DNA of 64,000 nucleotides from Pseudomonas sp. QS1027 (GCF_002814235.1 NZ_PHSU01000017.1:117486-181485), one strand, 5' to 3'. Counted from the first letter of the stretch, positions 7,485 to 16,420 are shown. Notes: a model not told the origin generated them from the letters alone. Translations and numbers: made by a program.

Positions 7485-9266
7485 ATGCCCAGCACGCCCA
7501 CTTCCCTGATAGGACGCAGCCTGGTTGAAGGAGCCGCCCAAGGCCCCTTGCTGTTCGCCGATGTCGGCCTGAGTTTCTGGGGCGGAGTCGATCCGTTCAG
7601 TGGCGAGGTGATCGACCGCCATCACGCCTTAAGTGGCGAGTACCTGGCCGGCCGCGTGCTGGCGCTGCCCAGCGGCCGTGGTTCCTGTACCGGCAGCAGC
7701 GTCATGATGGAGTTGATCAGCAATGGTCATGCGCCGGCAGCGCTGGTATTGGCTGAACCGGATGAAATCCTCACCCTCGGCGTGCTGGTGGCCCAGGTGA
7801 TTTTCGAGCGTTCCCTGCCGGTGCTGTGCATCGGCCGGGAGGCGTTCGCCGCCTTGCGCGGCCAGGCCTTTGCCCGGGTCGAAGGCACCTCCCTGACACT
7901 TTTCGACGCGACACCCGGCGATCACTGGCAGGCACCGACCACACAGGTGCAGGCACAAGCTACGGCAAGCAGCGTCGAACTCAGCGAACACGATCTGGCC
8001 CTGCTGGACGGCCAGTATGGCAAGGCCGCCCAGGTGGCCATGCGGATCATCCTGCAAATGGCCGAACTGCAAGGTGCACCCGCCTTGCTGGACGTGACCC
8101 AGGCGCATATCGACGGCTGTATCTATACGGGACCGGCGAGCCTGCGCTTTGCCGAACAACTGGTGCAATGGGGCGCGCGCGTTCGCGTCCCGACCACCCT
8201 CAATTCCATTTCCGTGGACCAGCGCCGCTGGCGCGAATTGGGCGTCGATCCGGCTCTCGGTGTCCCCGCCAGTGCCCTGGGCGATGCCTATATGGCGATG
8301 GGCGCGCAGCTCAGTTTCACCTGTGCGCCCTACCTGCTCGACAGCGCACCGAAGGCCGGCGAACAGATCGTCTGGGCCGAATCCAACGCCGTGGTCTACG
8401 CCAACAGCGTGCTCGGCGCCCGTACCCAGAAGTACCCGGACTACCTGGATATCTGCATTGCCCTGACCGGTCGCGCGCCGTTGATCGGTTGCCATCTGGA
8501 CGCCCAGCGCAAGGCCCAACTGCAAATCGAGCTGCCCGCCCTGGGCGAACTGGACGATTCGTTCTACCCGCTGCTCGGTTATCACATCGGTGCCCTGGCC
8601 GGCAGCCGGATTCCGCTGGTGCTCGGGCTGGAACAGCGCCAGCCAAGCCTCGACGATCTGAAAGCCTTTGGCGCAGCCTTTGCCACCACCTCCGCGGCGC
8701 CGCTGTTTCATATCGCCGGAGTGACCCCGGAAGCACTCGATCCAACCCAGGTGCTGGAACCGGGCGTTGTGCTGCCGGTGGAAAAGATCCGTCTGCCAGA
8801 CCTGCTGCTGAGCTGGCGTGAACTCAACAGTGCCCGCGACCCACGGGTGGAGGTGGTGTCCCTGGGCAACCCGCATTTTTCCCTCAGCGAGTTCGCCCAT
8901 CTGGCCCGCCTGTGCCAGGGTCGACGCAAGCACCCCGACGTGGTCCTCGCCATCACCTGCGGGCGCGCGGTACTGGAACAGGCGCGCGCCGCCGGGCATG
9001 GCGCGGTGATCGAAGCCTTCGGCGCGACCCTGGTCACCGATACCTGCTGGTGCATGCTCGGCGAACCGGTGATCCCGCCGGCCGCCAGAACCCTGATGAC
9101 CAACTCGGGCAAATACGCCCATTACGCCCCCGGCCTGGTGGGCCGCAAGGTGCACTTCGCCAGCCTGGCCGAATGCGTCGACGCCGCCTGCACCGCCAAC
9201 GCCAGCGGACGCTTGCCGGCCTGGCTGGCACCGGCCGTCCCACAGGAGAACCCCGCGCATGTTTGA
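7485..9266 (+). CDS. aconitase X-type cis-3-hydroxy-L-proline dehydratase
   Basis: A 593-residue fusion of the two aconitase X parts. The N-terminal swivel domain (DUF126-like, about residues 1-140) has the PSGRGSCTGSSVMMELI active-site loop. The C-terminal catalytic domain (DUF521-like) has VPTTLNSISVDQRRW, LSFTCAPYLL, AITCGRAVLEQAR and VTDTCWCML, supplying cysteines for an iron-sulfur centre. Bacterial members of this family dehydrate cis-3-hydroxy-L-proline to 1-pyrroline-2-carboxylate. The Ldh2-family reductase at 15413-16420 would turn that product into proline. It sits between the binding protein and the first permease, overlapping the latter by eight bases, so uptake and first conversion are coupled. 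Some archaeal relatives act in mevalonate synthesis, but the context excludes that. Confidence 0.88.
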   Translation: MPSTPTSLIGRSLVEGAAQGPLLFADVGLSFWGGVDPFSGEVIDRHHALSGEYLAGRVLALPSGRGSCTGSSVMMELISNGHAPAALVLAEPDEILTLGVLVAQVIFERSLPVLCIGREAFAALRGQAFARVEGTSLTLFDATPGDHWQAPTTQVQAQATASSVELSEHDLALLDGQYGKAAQVAMRIILQMAELQGAPALLDVTQAHIDGCIYTGPASLRFAEQLVQWGARVRVPTTLNSISVDQRRWRELGVDPALGVPASALGDAYMAMGAQLSFTCAPYLLDSAPKAGEQIVWAESNAVVYANSVLGARTQKYPDYLDICIALTGRAPLIGCHLDAQRKAQLQIELPALGELDDSFYPLLGYHIGALAGSRIPLVLGLEQRQPSLDDLKAFGAAFATTSAAPLFHIAGVTPEALDPTQVLEPGVVLPVEKIRLPDLLLSWRELNSARDPRVEVVSLGNPHFSLSEFAHLARLCQGRRKHPDVVLAITCGRAVLEQARAAGHGAVIEAFGATLVTDTCWCMLGEPVIPPAARTLMTNSGKYAHYAPGLVGRKVHFASLAECVDAACTANASGRLPAWLAPAVPQENPAHV

Positions 9267-9924
9267 TTACACCTTCCAATGGCGCGCGGCCCTGCGCGCC
9301 TTGCCGGATATGCTCAACGGCGCCCTGGTCACCTTCGAGACCGCCGCCTTGTCGATGATCTTCGGGGTGCTGATCGCCCTGGCCCTGACGGTGATGCGCG
9401 AAACCAGAAATCCGTTGCTGCGTGGCATCGGTAACGGCTGGGTGTCGATTGCCCGCAACACCCCTTCGCTGTTCCAGATCTACATCCTCTACTTCGGCCT
9501 CGGCTCGCTGGACCTGCATGTCAGCTCATGGTTCGCCCTGCTGGCCGGGATCACCTTCAACAACGCCGGTTATCTCGCGGAAAACTTTCGCGGCGGCCTC
9601 AAGGCGGTGCCCGATACCCAAGTGCGCGCCGCGCGCTCCCTGGGCATGAGCGCGTTCCAGGCCTACCGGATGATCATCGTCCCGCAGTTGCTGCGCATCG
9701 TCTTTTATCCGCTGAGCAATCAAATGGTCTGGGCGGTGCTGATGACCTCCCTGGGGGTGGTGGTCGGCCTGAACAATGACCTCACCGGGGTGACCCAGGA
9801 ATACAACGTCAAGACCTTCCGCACCTTCGAGTTCTTCGCCATTGCAGCGGTGCTGTATTACCTGATTGCCAAGGCGATCGTCGCGGCAGCCCGGCTGATG
9901 GCCTGGCGACTGTTCCGCTACTGA
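9259..9924 (+). CDS. amino-acid ABC transporter permease 1
   Basis: A 221-residue HisM/GlnP-type inner-membrane permease. Several hydrophobic helices are visible, and the conserved ATPase-docking EAA loop is present in the ENFRGGLKAVPDTQVRAARSL region. The ATG overlaps the end of the dehydratase gene. It pairs with the next permease to form the channel of an amino-acid importer whose probable cargo is a hydroxyproline. Confidence 0.92.
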   Translation: MFDYTFQWRAALRALPDMLNGALVTFETAALSMIFGVLIALALTVMRETRNPLLRGIGNGWVSIARNTPSLFQIYILYFGLGSLDLHVSSWFALLAGITFNNAGYLAENFRGGLKAVPDTQVRAARSLGMSAFQAYRMIIVPQLLRIVFYPLSNQMVWAVLMTSLGVVVGLNNDLTGVTQEYNVKTFRTFEFFAIAAVLYYLIAKAIVAAARLMAWRLFRY

Positions 9925-9934
9925 GGAGGTGACC

Positions 9935-10585
9935 ATGTTTTCCACCAGTTTTTCCTGGAATGACCTGCTTTTCCTGCTCAGCGGTGCCTGGGTCACCCTG
10001 CAACTGACCTTCTGGGCGATCCTCCTCGGCTCTGTCGCCGGGCTGCTGTTCGGCTTGTTGCGGGCGCTGCTGCCCCGCGCCAGCCTGCCCCTGGCCTGGG
10101 TGCTGGACGCGTTTCGCAGCGTGCCGTTGCTGATCCAGTTCGTGCTGTTCAATTCGCTGAAAAGCATCGTCGGCCTGAACATCAGCGCCTTCAGCGTCGG
10201 CTGCATCGTGCTCGGGGTCTACACCGCCGCGTACTTCACCGAGATCGTCCGTGGTGGCGTGCTCTCGGTGCCCCTTACCCTGCGCCGGGCCAGTCGCTCC
10301 CTGGGTTTGAGCTTCCTGCAGGACCTGCGCTGGATCGTCCTGCCGATGGCCACGCGGGTGGCCTTCCCCGGCTGGCTGAACCTGGTACTCGGGGTGATGA
10401 AAGACACCGCGCTGGTGATGTGGATCGGCATCGTCGAACTGCTGCGTGCCTCGCAAACCATCGTCACGCGCATCCAGGAACCGCTGCTGGTGCTGTGCAT
10501 CGCGGGCCTTATCTACTACGTCATGAGCCTGGTGGTCGCCCGCCTCGGCGCTCGTCTGGAAAGAAGGTGGCAAGAAAATGATTGA
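9935..10585 (+). CDS. amino-acid ABC transporter permease 2
   Basis: A 216-residue permease of the same family, with the EAA-type loop EIVRGGVLSVPLTLRRASRS and about five hydrophobic helices. A GTG at 9929 is in frame, but it falls within the GAGGAGGT ribosome site at 9923-9930, so ATG at 9935 is the better start. The stop overlaps the ATPase gene by eight bases. Confidence 0.92.
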   Translation: MFSTSFSWNDLLFLLSGAWVTLQLTFWAILLGSVAGLLFGLLRALLPRASLPLAWVLDAFRSVPLLIQFVLFNSLKSIVGLNISAFSVGCIVLGVYTAAYFTEIVRGGVLSVPLTLRRASRSLGLSFLQDLRWIVLPMATRVAFPGWLNLVLGVMKDTALVMWIGIVELLRASQTIVTRIQEPLLVLCIAGLIYYVMSLVVARLGARLERRWQEND

Positions 10586-11300
10586 GATCGACAACGTACA
10601 CAAATCCTTCGGCGACCTGGAAGTGGTCAAGGGCGTCAGCCTGACGGTGAACAAGGGCGAGGTGGTGTCGATCATCGGCGGCTCAGGCTCCGGCAAGTCG
10701 ACCCTGCTGATGTGCATCAACGGCCTGGAATCGATTCACAAAGGCAGCGTGCGCGTCGACGGCATCGAGGTCCATGACAAGGCCACCGACCTCAACCGCC
10801 TGCGCCAGAGGATCGGCATCGTGTTCCAGCAGTGGAACGCCTTCCCGCACCTCACCGTGCTGGAAAACGTGATGCTGGCGCCGCGCAAGGTGCTCGGCAA
10901 AAGCAAGCAGGAGGCCGAGGAGCTGGCGGTCCGGCAACTGACCCACGTGGGCCTGAGCGACAAGCTCAAGACCTTCCCCGGCAAGCTCTCCGGCGGCCAG
11001 CAACAGCGCATGGCGATTGCCCGGGCCCTGGCCATGTCGCCGGACTACATGCTGTTCGACGAAGCCACCTCGGCCCTTGATCCGCAGTTGGTGGGTGAAG
11101 TGCTGGACACCATGCGCATGCTCGCCGAAGACGGCATGACCATGGTCCTGGTGACCCATGAAATCCGCTTTGCCCGCGACGTGTCCGATCGCGTGGCGTT
11201 CTTTCGCAACGGCCTGGTGCACGAGATCGGCGCGCCCGACCAGGTCATCGGCAACCCCGTGCAGCCGGAAACGGCGGCGTTCCTCAAGTCCGTGAAATAA
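10578..11300 (+). CDS. amino-acid ABC transporter ATP-binding protein
   Basis: A 240-residue GlnQ/HisP-type ATPase with Walker A (GGSGSGKST), the LSGGQQQRMAIARAL signature, Walker B followed by the catalytic glutamate (MLFDEATSALDP) and the switch histidine in VLVTHEIRFA. It ends the importer operon, and a REP pair follows it. Confidence 0.95.
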   Translation: MIEIDNVHKSFGDLEVVKGVSLTVNKGEVVSIIGGSGSGKSTLLMCINGLESIHKGSVRVDGIEVHDKATDLNRLRQRIGIVFQQWNAFPHLTVLENVMLAPRKVLGKSKQEAEELAVRQLTHVGLSDKLKTFPGKLSGGQQQRMAIARALAMSPDYMLFDEATSALDPQLVGEVLDTMRMLAEDGMTMVLVTHEIRFARDVSDRVAFFRNGLVHEIGAPDQVIGNPVQPETAAFLKSVK

Positions 11301-11327
11301 ACATGATCCCTGAATAAAACACGCTCC

Positions 11328-11427
11328 TGTAGGAGCCAGCTTGCTGGCGATGAATGTCGCCACACTGCGATCAGTCTGATGCCACGCGTTATCGTTGACG
11401 ACCATCGCCAGCAAGCTGGCTCCTACA
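11328..11427. repeat. pair of inverted REP elements
   Basis: TGTAGGAGCCAGCTTGCTGG at 11328-11347 is repeated in reverse complement up to 11427, with about 50 bases between. This is a BIME-like pair of Pseudomonas REP palindromes between the ATPase gene and the proline-racemase homologue. It could partly uncouple their transcripts. Confidence 0.88.
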
Positions 11428-11459
11428 AGGTCCGCGAACAGTCACAGGAGGAGTTTGCA

Positions 11460-12488
11460 ATGCGTTCTTCAAAAATCGTCCACGTGGTCAGCTGCCACGC
11501 CGAAGGTGAAGTCGGCGATGTGATTGTCGGCGGCGTCGCCCCGCCGCCCGGGGCCACCGTGTGGGAACAGTCGCGCTGGATCGCCGAGGATGAAACCCTG
11601 CGCAACTTCGTCCTCAACGAACCCCGCGGCGGGGTGTTCCGCCACGTCAACCTGCTGGTGCCGGCCAAGGACCCGCGGGCGCAGATGGCCTGGATCATCA
11701 TGGAGCCGGCCGATACCCCGCCGATGTCCGGGTCCAACTCGTTGTGCGTGGCCACCGTGCTGCTCGACAGCGGCATCCTGCCGATGACCGAGCCCCAGAC
11801 CCGACTGGTGCTTGAGGCGCCAGGCGGATTGATCGAAGCCGTGGCCGAGTGCAAGGACGGCAAGGTCCAGCGGGTGGAAATCAAGAACGTGCCGTCGTTC
11901 GCCGACCGCCTCGACGCCTGGATCGAAGTCGAGGGCCTGGGTTCGATCCAGGTCGACACCGCCTATGGCGGCGACAGCTTCGCCATCGTCGATGCCCAGC
12001 GCCTGGGGTTTGCCATTCGGCCCGATGAAGCCAGGGACATGGTCGAGATCGGCCTGAAGATCACCCGCGCCGCCAACGAGCAACTGGGCTTCGTCCACCC
12101 GCTGAACCCGGACTGGTCGCATATCTCCTTCTGCCAGATCGCCGCGCCGCTGGTCTACGAGAACGGCGTCGCCACCGGGGCCAACGCCGTGGTGATCCGC
12201 CCCGGCAAGATCGACCGCTCGCCCTGTGGCACCGGTTGCTCGGCGCGCATGGCGGTGTTGCAGGCCAAGGGTGTGCTGCAGGTCGGCGAGCGTTTTATCG
12301 GTCGCTCGATCATCGGCTCGGAATTCCATTGCCGCATCGATTCCCTGACCGAACTGGCCGGACGTGCGGCGATCTACCCGTGCCTGTCCGGGCGAGCCTG
12401 GATCACCGGCACCCACCAGTTGCTGCTCGACCCCGCCGATCCCTGGCCCCAAGGCTACCGGTTGTCGGACACCTGGCCCGGTGCCTGA
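11460..12488 (+). CDS. proline racemase superfamily protein, Ser/Cys type (hydroxyproline epimerase or dehydratase)
   Basis: A 342-residue relative of the epimerase at 1929. The first catalytic cysteine is replaced by serine (S90 in PPMSGSNSLCVATVLLD), while the second is kept (C256 in DRSPCGTGCSA). Known superfamily groups are Cys/Cys (racemases and epimerases), Cys/Thr (trans-3-hydroxyproline dehydratases) and a smaller Ser/Cys group linked to hydroxyproline epimerisation. The place next to the 3-hydroxyproline dehydratase and the importer suggests it feeds trans-3- or 4-hydroxyproline isomers into the pathway. The exact reaction cannot be fixed from sequence alone. ATG at 11460 follows an AGGAGG ribosome site. 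Confidence 0.82.
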   Translation: MRSSKIVHVVSCHAEGEVGDVIVGGVAPPPGATVWEQSRWIAEDETLRNFVLNEPRGGVFRHVNLLVPAKDPRAQMAWIIMEPADTPPMSGSNSLCVATVLLDSGILPMTEPQTRLVLEAPGGLIEAVAECKDGKVQRVEIKNVPSFADRLDAWIEVEGLGSIQVDTAYGGDSFAIVDAQRLGFAIRPDEARDMVEIGLKITRAANEQLGFVHPLNPDWSHISFCQIAAPLVYENGVATGANAVVIRPGKIDRSPCGTGCSARMAVLQAKGVLQVGERFIGRSIIGSEFHCRIDSLTELAGRAAIYPCLSGRAWITGTHQLLLDPADPWPQGYRLSDTWPGA

Positions 12489-12582
12489 GCGCCAACGCCA
12501 CCGCTAGACGGCTGATTGAGAAAAACCGGGGGCGCCCTGACGGCGTCCGACGAAAAAACACTGGTCTAAATTTTTCACTTAA

Positions 12583-12599
12583 AATATCGTATACGAAAT
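12583..12599. promoter_or_regulatory. putative GntR operator, site 3
   Basis: AATATCGTATACGAAAT is identical over 17 bases to site 2 at 6595-6611 and lies 23 bases before the deaminase start. The preceding TTTTTCACTTAAA stretch is AT-rich and fits a promoter in that 134-base gap. Confidence 0.72.
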
Positions 12600-12622
12600 A
12601 CGTTAAACCACTGGAGTGCATC

Positions 12623-13540
12623 ATGAGCAAACGCATCAACTGGAGCGGCGTCTTCCCGGCGGTCACCACTCAATTCAACGACGACTTCACCATCAACCTG
12701 GAAAAGACCCACCAGGTGATTTCCAACGTCATCCGTGACGGCGTCTCGGGGCTGGTGGTCTGTGGCTCGGTGGGGGAAAACACCTCATTGACCGCCGAAG
12801 AGAAGATCGCCGTGACCGAAGTCGCGGTGGATGCCTCCCGCGGTCGCGTGCCGGTGATCTGTGGCGTGGCCGAGTTCACCAGCGTGCAAGCGGCCAAGGT
12901 CGCCAACGCGGTGCGCAAGGTCGGCGTCGACGGCGTGATGCTGATGCCGGCGCTGGTCTACGGCTCCAAGCCCTTCGAGACCGCCGAGCACTACCGCTAC
13001 GTGGCGAAAAACGCCGACGTGCCGTTGATGGTCTACAACAACCCGCCGATCTACAAAAACGACGTGACCCCGGACATCCTGATTTCCCTGGCCGACTGCG
13101 ACAACGTGGTGTGCTTCAAGGATTCCTCCGGCGACACCCGGCGTTTTATCGACGTGCGCAATGAAGTCGGCGACCGTTTTGTGCTGTTTGCCGGCCTCGA
13201 CGATGTGGTGCTGGAAAGCATCGCAGTGGGGGCCGAGGGCTGGGTCTCGGGCATGTCCAACGTGTTCCCGATTGAAGGCGAAACCATCTTCCGCCTGGCC
13301 AAGGCCGGGCGCTTTGCCGAGGCCATGCCGATCTACGAATGGCTGATGCCGATCCTGCACCTCGACGCCCGTGCCGACCTGGTGCAATGCATCAAGTTGT
13401 GCGAAGCCATCGCCGGTCGCGGCAGCGCCCTGACCCGTCCGCCACGCCTGGCCTTGCCGGAAGCCGACCGAGTGTTTGTCGAGCAGATCATGGCCAAGGC
13501 AATGGCCAACCGGCCGTCGCTGCCGGACGTGGGTCTCTGA
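12623..13540 (+). CDS. 1-pyrroline-4-hydroxy-2-carboxylate deaminase (DapA/NAL superfamily)
   Basis: A 305-residue TIM-barrel lyase of the dihydrodipicolinate synthase family. The Schiff-base lysine is K166 in VVCFKDSSGD, and the supporting tyrosine is Y138 in MVYNNPP. The GSVGENTSL loop is the family carboxylate-binding motif. In hydroxyproline catabolism this family deaminates and dehydrates 1-pyrroline-4-hydroxy-2-carboxylate to alpha-ketoglutarate semialdehyde, the substrate of the next gene. Lysine biosynthesis is unlikely in this context. It has its own promoter region with a GntR operator copy 23 bases upstream. A REP element lies between it and the aldehyde dehydrogenase. Confidence 0.9.
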   Translation: MSKRINWSGVFPAVTTQFNDDFTINLEKTHQVISNVIRDGVSGLVVCGSVGENTSLTAEEKIAVTEVAVDASRGRVPVICGVAEFTSVQAAKVANAVRKVGVDGVMLMPALVYGSKPFETAEHYRYVAKNADVPLMVYNNPPIYKNDVTPDILISLADCDNVVCFKDSSGDTRRFIDVRNEVGDRFVLFAGLDDVVLESIAVGAEGWVSGMSNVFPIEGETIFRLAKAGRFAEAMPIYEWLMPILHLDARADLVQCIKLCEAIAGRGSALTRPPRLALPEADRVFVEQIMAKAMANRPSLPDVGL

Positions 13541-13596
13541 AACTCGAACCTGCCGCCCCCGGCCTGAGCTCAATCAAAGTCAGCTGGATGCACACG

Positions 13597-13729
13597 TGTG
13601 GCGAGGGGGCTTGCCCCCGTTGGGCCGCGAAGCGGCCCTAAAACTAGCGACTTCATTGTGTCAGACAGAACGCAGTCACAGGTTTTACGACTGCTTCGCA
13701 GCCGAGCGCGGGCAAGCCCGCTCGCCACA
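13597..13729. repeat. REP-type inverted repeat pair
   Basis: TGTGGCGAGGGGGCTTGCCC on the left is mirrored by GGGCAAGCCCGCTCGCCACA on the right. The pair fills most of the 249-base gap between the deaminase and dehydrogenase genes. Confidence 0.88.
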
Positions 13730-13789
13730 GGTTTGCGTTCGACGCGCCAGCGCTACAACAGACCGCCCTTCCTCCTGACAGGAGTTTTC

Positions 13790-15370
13790 ATGCCAAAAAT
13801 CATCGGCCACAACTACATCGGCGGTGCGCGCAGCGCCGCCGGCACCGTCACCCTGCACAGCCATGACGCCAGCAGCGGTGAGCCGCTGCCCTTCGTTTTC
13901 ACCCAGGCCACCGCCGCTGAAGTGGACGCCGCCGCCCGGGCTGCCGCGTCTGCCTACCCGGCGTTTCGCTCACTGTCAGCCAGCCGGCGCGCGGCGTTTC
14001 TTGAGGCCATCGCCACGCAACTGGATGCCCTGGATGATGACTTCGTCGCCCTGGTCAGCCGGGAAACGGCCCTGCCCAGCGGCCGTATCCAGGGCGAACG
14101 GGCACGCACCAGCGGCCAGATGCGCCTGTTCGCGCAAGTCCTGCGCCGGGGTGATTTCTATGGCGCGCGCATCGACCGCGCGTTGCCCGAACGTCAGCCA
14201 CTGCCAAGGGTCGATCTGCGCCAGTACCGAATCGGTGTTGGCCCGGTCGCGGTGTTCGGCGCAAGCAATTTCCCGCTGGCGTTCTCCACTGCCGGTGGCG
14301 ATACCGCAGCCGCGCTGGCCGCGGGCTGCCCGGTGGTATTCAAGGCCCACAGTGGGCATATGGCAACGGCGGAACAGGTGGCCGATGCGATCATCCGCGC
14401 CGCCGAACAAACCGACATGCCCAAGGGCGTGTTCAACATGATCTACGGTGCCGGGGTCGGTGAGGCCCTGGTCAAGCACCCGGCGATTCAGGCCGTCGGC
14501 TTCACCGGCTCACTGACCGGGGGACGCGCACTCTGCGACATGGCCGCCGCACGACCCCAGCCGATTCCGGTGTTCGCCGAAATGAGCAGCATCAATCCGG
14601 TGCTGGTGCTGCCTGAAGCCTTGCAACTGCGCGGCGAAACCATCGCCCGTGAACTGGTGGCGTCAGTGGTGCAGGGTTGCGGTCAGTTCTGTACCAATCC
14701 GGGCCTGGTGATCGGCATCGCTTCGCCAAGGTTCACGGCGTTCACCGCGTTGCTCGGTGCCTTGATCAACGAACAACCGGCGCAAACCATGCTCAACGCC
14801 GGCACGCTGCGCAGCTACAGCAACGGCGTACAGGCCCTGCTCGATCATTCAGGTGTCAACCATCTGGCCGGCAAGCCACAGGAGGGCCGCCAGGCACAGC
14901 CGCAACTGTTCAAGGCCGATGTCCGCCTGCTGCTCAATGGCGATCCGCTGTTGCAGGAAGAAGTCTTCGGCCCGACCACGGTCATCGTTGAAGTGGCCGA
15001 CAACGCCGAGTTGCAACAAGCGCTACAGGGTTTGCACGGTCAACTCACGGCCACGCTGATTGCCGAGGCCGGCGATCTGCAATGCTACGGCGAGGTGCTG
15101 CCGCTGCTGGAGCAAAAGGTTGGGCGGGTGCTGTTCAACGGCTATCCGACCGGTGTCGAAGTGGGTGATGCGATGGTCCATGGCGGGCCCTATCCGGCCA
15201 CCTCCGATGCCCGGGGCACCTCAGTCGGCAGCCTGGCCATCGAGCGCTTCCTGCGCCCGGTGTGCTACCAGAATTGCCCGGATGCCTTGTTGCCCGAAGC
15301 GCTGCAAAACGCCAACCCGCTAGGCATCAATCGTCTGGTCGATGGCCACAGCCAACGCACACCGCTGTAA
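13790..15370 (+). CDS. alpha-ketoglutarate semialdehyde (2,5-dioxovalerate) dehydrogenase
   Basis: A 526-residue aldehyde dehydrogenase that oxidises alpha-ketoglutarate semialdehyde to 2-oxoglutarate with NAD(P)+. The catalytic cysteine is in GCGQFCTNPG, the glutamate in VFAEMSSINP, and a cofactor-binding segment is GPVAVFGASNFPLAFS. The length and the C-terminal ERFLRPVCYQNCPDALLPEA block are typical of the KGSADH group rather than general aldehyde dehydrogenases. ATG at 13790 follows CAGGAG. It completes the route from hydroxyproline. A clear paralogue lies at 19878-21455. Confidence 0.93.
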   Translation: MPKIIGHNYIGGARSAAGTVTLHSHDASSGEPLPFVFTQATAAEVDAAARAAASAYPAFRSLSASRRAAFLEAIATQLDALDDDFVALVSRETALPSGRIQGERARTSGQMRLFAQVLRRGDFYGARIDRALPERQPLPRVDLRQYRIGVGPVAVFGASNFPLAFSTAGGDTAAALAAGCPVVFKAHSGHMATAEQVADAIIRAAEQTDMPKGVFNMIYGAGVGEALVKHPAIQAVGFTGSLTGGRALCDMAAARPQPIPVFAEMSSINPVLVLPEALQLRGETIARELVASVVQGCGQFCTNPGLVIGIASPRFTAFTALLGALINEQPAQTMLNAGTLRSYSNGVQALLDHSGVNHLAGKPQEGRQAQPQLFKADVRLLLNGDPLLQEEVFGPTTVIVEVADNAELQQALQGLHGQLTATLIAEAGDLQCYGEVLPLLEQKVGRVLFNGYPTGVEVGDAMVHGGPYPATSDARGTSVGSLAIERFLRPVCYQNCPDALLPEALQNANPLGINRLVDGHSQRTPL

Positions 15371-15375
15371 AAACC

Positions 15376-15404
15376 GGGCGCCATCGAGTGGATCGATGGC
15401 GCCC
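15376..15404. terminator. bidirectional intrinsic terminator
   Basis: GGGCGCCATCGA (15376-15387) pairs perfectly with TCGATGGCGCCC (15393-15404) around a five-base loop. A runs and T-rich ends on either side serve the two converging genes. Confidence 0.85.
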
Positions 15405-15412
15405 TTATTCAC

Positions 15413-16420
15413 TCAGGCCAGCAGCGCTTTCAGGTCGTTGTACAGCGCCTCAGGGATCTGCACACCCTCCACCAGACTGCGCGCACGTACCTCATAACGC
15501 CGTTGCGATGGCAAGCGTGCGCCCTGCCCTTGAATGCTTTCGAACACGGCTTCGGCGCGGGCCAGATGCTGCTCTGTAGCCGCGCCGAGAAAGCGCTGCG
15601 GATCGAAGGCAATAAGCAGTTCGCCATGGTACGGCGATGACTTGCTGCCGGCGTCATAGGCCAGGGATTCGGCACTGGTCAGGTCACCGATCAACGGCCC
15701 GGCGATCAACTCCACCATGGCCGCCAACGCCGAGCCCTTGTGCCCGCCGAACGTCAGCATCGCGCCGCTATCGAGTACCACGTTGGCATCGGTACTCGGC
15801 TGCCCTTGGGCATCCACGCCCCAACCTTCGGGAATGGCCTTGCCGGCACGCCGATGCAGCTCGATCTCGCCACGGGCAATCGCACTGGTGGCGAAGTCGA
15901 AGACAAAGGGGTTGTTGCCTGCGCGCGGCCAACCGAAGGCGATGGGATTGGTGCCGAACACCGGCTGATTCCCACCGGCCGGTGCGACCCAGGCATGGCT
16001 GGGCGTGCAGGCCAACGCAACAAGGCCGGCAGCGGTCAGTTGCTCGATCTCGACCCATAGCGCGGAGAAATGCACACAGCGATTGATCGCCAGGGCTGCG
16101 ATCCCGTTGGCTCGGGTTTTCTCTTGCAGCAAGGGCAAGCCCGCCTGGAATGCCAACTGGGAGAAACCACCCGCCGCATCGACACGCACGATGGACGGCG
16201 CCTGATCGATGACCTGCGGCTCGGCATCGGCGGCCACCTTGCCGTTCCTCAGTGAATTCACACAGCCCAGCACCCGATACAGGCCATGGGAGGCACAGCC
16301 ATCGCGCTCGCCGGCAATCACCGTATCGGTCACCGCCTGGGCATGGGCGAGGTTGAAACCGTTGTGCAGCAGGATCGATTCGGCCAGCTCACGAGCTTCA
16401 GCCAGGGACAGTCGGATCAT
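15413..16420 (-). CDS. Ldh2-family 1-pyrroline-2-carboxylate (delta1-piperideine-2-carboxylate) reductase
   Basis: A 335-residue oxidoreductase of the malate/L-lactate dehydrogenase 2 fold. Landmarks are the GCASHGLYRVLGCV segment, NRCVHFSALW, FGTNPIAFGWPR and FGGHKGSALAAMVELIAGPL. In Pseudomonas this family reduces 1-pyrroline-2-carboxylate and piperideine-2-carboxylate to L-proline and L-pipecolate. The aconitase X-type dehydratase nearby makes exactly that substrate from cis-3-hydroxyproline, so the gene completes the second branch. ATG at 16420 is chosen over the upstream in-frame ATG because it follows AAGGAG. The gene converges on the semialdehyde dehydrogenase gene across a shared terminator. 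Confidence 0.88.
   Translation of the reverse strand: MIRLSLAEARELAESILLHNGFNLAHAQAVTDTVIAGERDGCASHGLYRVLGCVNSLRNGKVAADAEPQVIDQAPSIVRVDAAGGFSQLAFQAGLPLLQEKTRANGIAALAINRCVHFSALWVEIEQLTAAGLVALACTPSHAWVAPAGGNQPVFGTNPIAFGWPRAGNNPFVFDFATSAIARGEIELHRRAGKAIPEGWGVDAQGQPSTDANVVLDSGAMLTFGGHKGSALAAMVELIAGPLIGDLTSAESLAYDAGSKSSPYHGELLIAFDPQRFLGAATEQHLARAEAVFESIQGQGARLPSQRRYEVRARSLVEGVQIPEALYNDLKALLA

Noticed and set aside
7629..9260. A 543-residue minus-strand frame
   Set aside because: Antisense shadow of the aconitase X-type gene, which has clear motifs and operon overlap.
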